A stretch of 15,776 nucleotides of DNA, from positions 1-15,776 of the forward strand of contig JALHTD010000055.1 of the NCBI GenBank assembly GCA_022865555.1. Direction: 5' to 3'. The translations under genes were made by a program, and so were the position numbers. The DNA comes from Thermoanaerobaculaceae bacterium (GTDB lineage: Bacteria > Acidobacteriota > Thermoanaerobaculia > Thermoanaerobaculales > Thermoanaerobaculaceae). Shown here in pieces: positions 14,751 to 15,776 of this stretch. The notes beneath the pieces were generated by a model, which was given only the letters and a program-made list of their open reading frames with translations, did no database searches and had not been told where the DNA came from. The stretch's first letter is position 1, and each line of letters opens with the position of its first letter.

Positions 14751-15182
14751 ATGCGGTGGCTGGCTCTCGATGTGGGATCGCGGCGTGTGGGCGCAGCGAT
14801 TTGCGACGCGCAGGAGCGGGTCGCGACCGCGCTCGAGGCATTTGCATTCGACGGCCCCGAGGGCGTGGCCGAGAGCGTAGCCGCGCTGGTTCGCTTCTGG
14901 GAAGCGGATGGTGTCGTGGTCGGGGTTCCCCACACTCGGAGCGGCGAGGGGCGGGGCGAGCGCCGCACTTCGGCCGTGGTTTCGGCGCTGCGCGCCCGCC
15001 TCGCGGTTCCGGTGGAAATCGCCGACGAGCGGGCCACCACGGCGGCGGCGGAGGGGTTGCTCGCGGAGGCGAGCGTGCCGCGCCGTCGGTGGCGCGACCT
15101 CGTGGACAGCCTCGCCGCGCGCCTCATCCTGGAGAACTTTCTCGCGGCGCGCAGCCCGGGCCGCGGCGGCACGAGCCGTTGA
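14751..15182 (+). CDS. ruvX: RuvX/YqgF-family RNase H-like nuclease
   Basis: A 143-aa RNase H-fold protein of the YqgF/RuvX family, implicated in Holliday junction resolution and in 16S rRNA 5'-end maturation in E. coli. The first strand LALDVGSRRVG (4-14) carries catalytic Asp7. VVVGVPHTRSGEG (55-67) replaces the usual GLP-x-x-x-x-G, DERATT (92-97) matches the DER-x-(S/T)T motif, and VDSLAARLILENFL (118-131) supplies the C-terminal acidic residue. All expected acidic positions are present, so it is probably active. There is no Shine-Dalgarno at usable distance (GGGAGG is 18 nt away), while TATCCT is 7 nt upstream, so a leaderless message is likely. A kinase-like gene follows after 52 bp. Confidence 0.88.
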   Translation: MRWLALDVGSRRVGAAICDAQERVATALEAFAFDGPEGVAESVAALVRFWEADGVVVGVPHTRSGEGRGERRTSAVVSALRARLAVPVEIADERATTAAAEGLLAEASVPRRRWRDLVDSLAARLILENFLAARSPGRGGTSR

Positions 15183-15222
15183 CCTCGCATGGGTCCGATG
15201 CTAGCGTTTCCTAGGGTCTCGT

Positions 15223-15228
15223 GGAGGG
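15223..15228 (+). promoter_or_regulatory. Shine-Dalgarno site of the kinase-like gene
   Basis: GGAGGG six bases before the ATG at 15235. A TAGCGT element at 15202-15207 could be an upstream -10. Confidence 0.65.
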
Positions 15229-15234
15229 CCTGAC

Positions 15235-15776
15235 ATGGCCGACGCGTACGCCACCTTCGGAACGTTCCTCCTCCTCAAGCGCCGCACCCAGGACGGCCTC
15301 GGCACCCTGTGGCGCGCGGGAGAGATGGAGGGTACGGGCTTCAAGCGGATGGTGTGGCTACGCCGATTCGACCAGGGCGGCATGGACCGCGCCGCGCTGA
15401 GGGCCGAGGTGGCGGCGGCCAACCAACTGGGTCAGTCTCTGCGGGCGAGCAACGTTGTCCGCAACGCGTCGGGCGGCACTGAGGGCGGCGTGCCCTACAT
15501 CGCCTGGGACTACGTGCCCGCCCAGCCCCTCGACCAACTGCTGGCCCGAACCGCCGAAGAGCAGTTTCCCATCGCGATCGACAATGCCCTCCTGATCGTG
15601 GAGAAGTTGGCAGCGGCGCTGGCGGCCGCGGCGGCCCTCGAAGCCCACGGTGAGCCGCTGATCCACGGTTTCCTGGTGCCGAACCTGGTCGTCGTCGGAA
15701 ACGACGGTGAGGCACAGGTCGCCGGCTTCGGAGTGTCGCGTGGGCTACGGGCCAACCTGGACCGGCCCGCGGTCAA
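15235..15776 (+). CDS. Protein-kinase-like protein with degenerate catalytic motifs (3' truncated by window)
   Basis: The frame is open from ATG 15235 to the window end (180 codons visible). The layout follows a eukaryotic-type Ser/Thr kinase: FGTFLLLKRRTQDGLGTLWRAG resembles the N-lobe glycine-rich strand (8-29, most glycines shifted), MVWLRRF (39-45) the VAIK strand, E58 the alphaC Glu, IAWDYVPAQPLDQLL (89-103) the hinge, LIHGFLVPNLVV (142-153) the catalytic loop, and VAGFGVSRG (162-170) the DFG region. Key residues differ: the VAIK Lys is Arg43, the HRD Asp is Phe146 and the DFG Asp is Gly164; Asn150 is kept. It is therefore probably a pseudokinase or scaffold. The rest of the protein lies outside the window. 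Confidence 0.65.
   Translation, partial: MADAYATFGTFLLLKRRTQDGLGTLWRAGEMEGTGFKRMVWLRRFDQGGMDRAALRAEVAAANQLGQSLRASNVVRNASGGTEGGVPYIAWDYVPAQPLDQLLARTAEEQFPIAIDNALLIVEKLAAALAAAAALEAHGEPLIHGFLVPNLVVVGNDGEAQVAGFGVSRGLRANLDRPAV

Noticed and set aside
14586..14933. Upstream extension of lptD to 832 aa
   Set aside because: It would overlap the divergent ruvX gene and its promoter and bury the signal peptide over 100 residues inside the protein.

Overview
The window looks like chromosomal DNA of a high-GC, Gram-negative-type (diderm) bacterium. An LptD homologue implies an outer membrane carrying lipopolysaccharide, and MurE carries the DNPR motif of meso-diaminopimelate-adding enzymes. The mix of a dcw cluster, exported parvulin-type isomerases, a secreted S9-family hydrolase and a kinase-like protein would suit Acidobacteriota or a relative. 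That placement is inference, because no rRNA or marker tree is available. I see no mobile element, CRISPR array or integrase.

Region 1 (1-6540, minus strand) is the front half of a canonical division and cell wall cluster, read right to left: mraZ, rsmH, an ftsL-like gene, ftsI, murE, murF and the first 25 codons of mraY. rsmH starts 6 nt after mraZ, and every later junction overlaps by 1 or 4 bases (ATGA, TGATG, GTGA), so the block is probably one translationally coupled transcript. A TTGACA promoter and three GTGGA repeats with an exact 10-bp period precede mraZ and look like an autoregulatory MraZ site.

Region 2 (6533-8319, minus) holds two overlapping genes for exported parvulin-family peptidyl-prolyl isomerases, one a probable lipoprotein and one with an ordinary signal peptide. 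Region 3 (8424-9874, plus) is a divergent methyltransferase/GT2 glycosyltransferase pair. Its end overlaps tail-to-tail with Region 4 (9844-11842, minus), an S9-type alpha/beta hydrolase preceded by a possible LolA-like exported protein. Region 5 (11843-12434) contains tRNA-Pro(CGG), with its promoter, a C-rich trailer and an intrinsic terminator. Region 6 (12435-14686, minus) is lptD. Region 7 (14751-15776, plus) is ruvX/yqgF followed by the start of a protein-kinase-like gene whose catalytic residues are replaced.

The shared theme is envelope biogenesis: peptidoglycan precursor synthesis and septal crosslinking (dcw genes), periplasmic or outer-membrane folding (isomerases), LPS insertion (LptD) and glycan or lipid modification (GT2 and methyltransferase). 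The most notable non-coding signals are the MraZ box array and a repeated arrangement in which a TANNNT element lies exactly 7 nt before the start codon of three operon-first genes that lack a clear Shine-Dalgarno, which suggests leaderless transcripts. I did not find a convincing undescribed multi-gene system.
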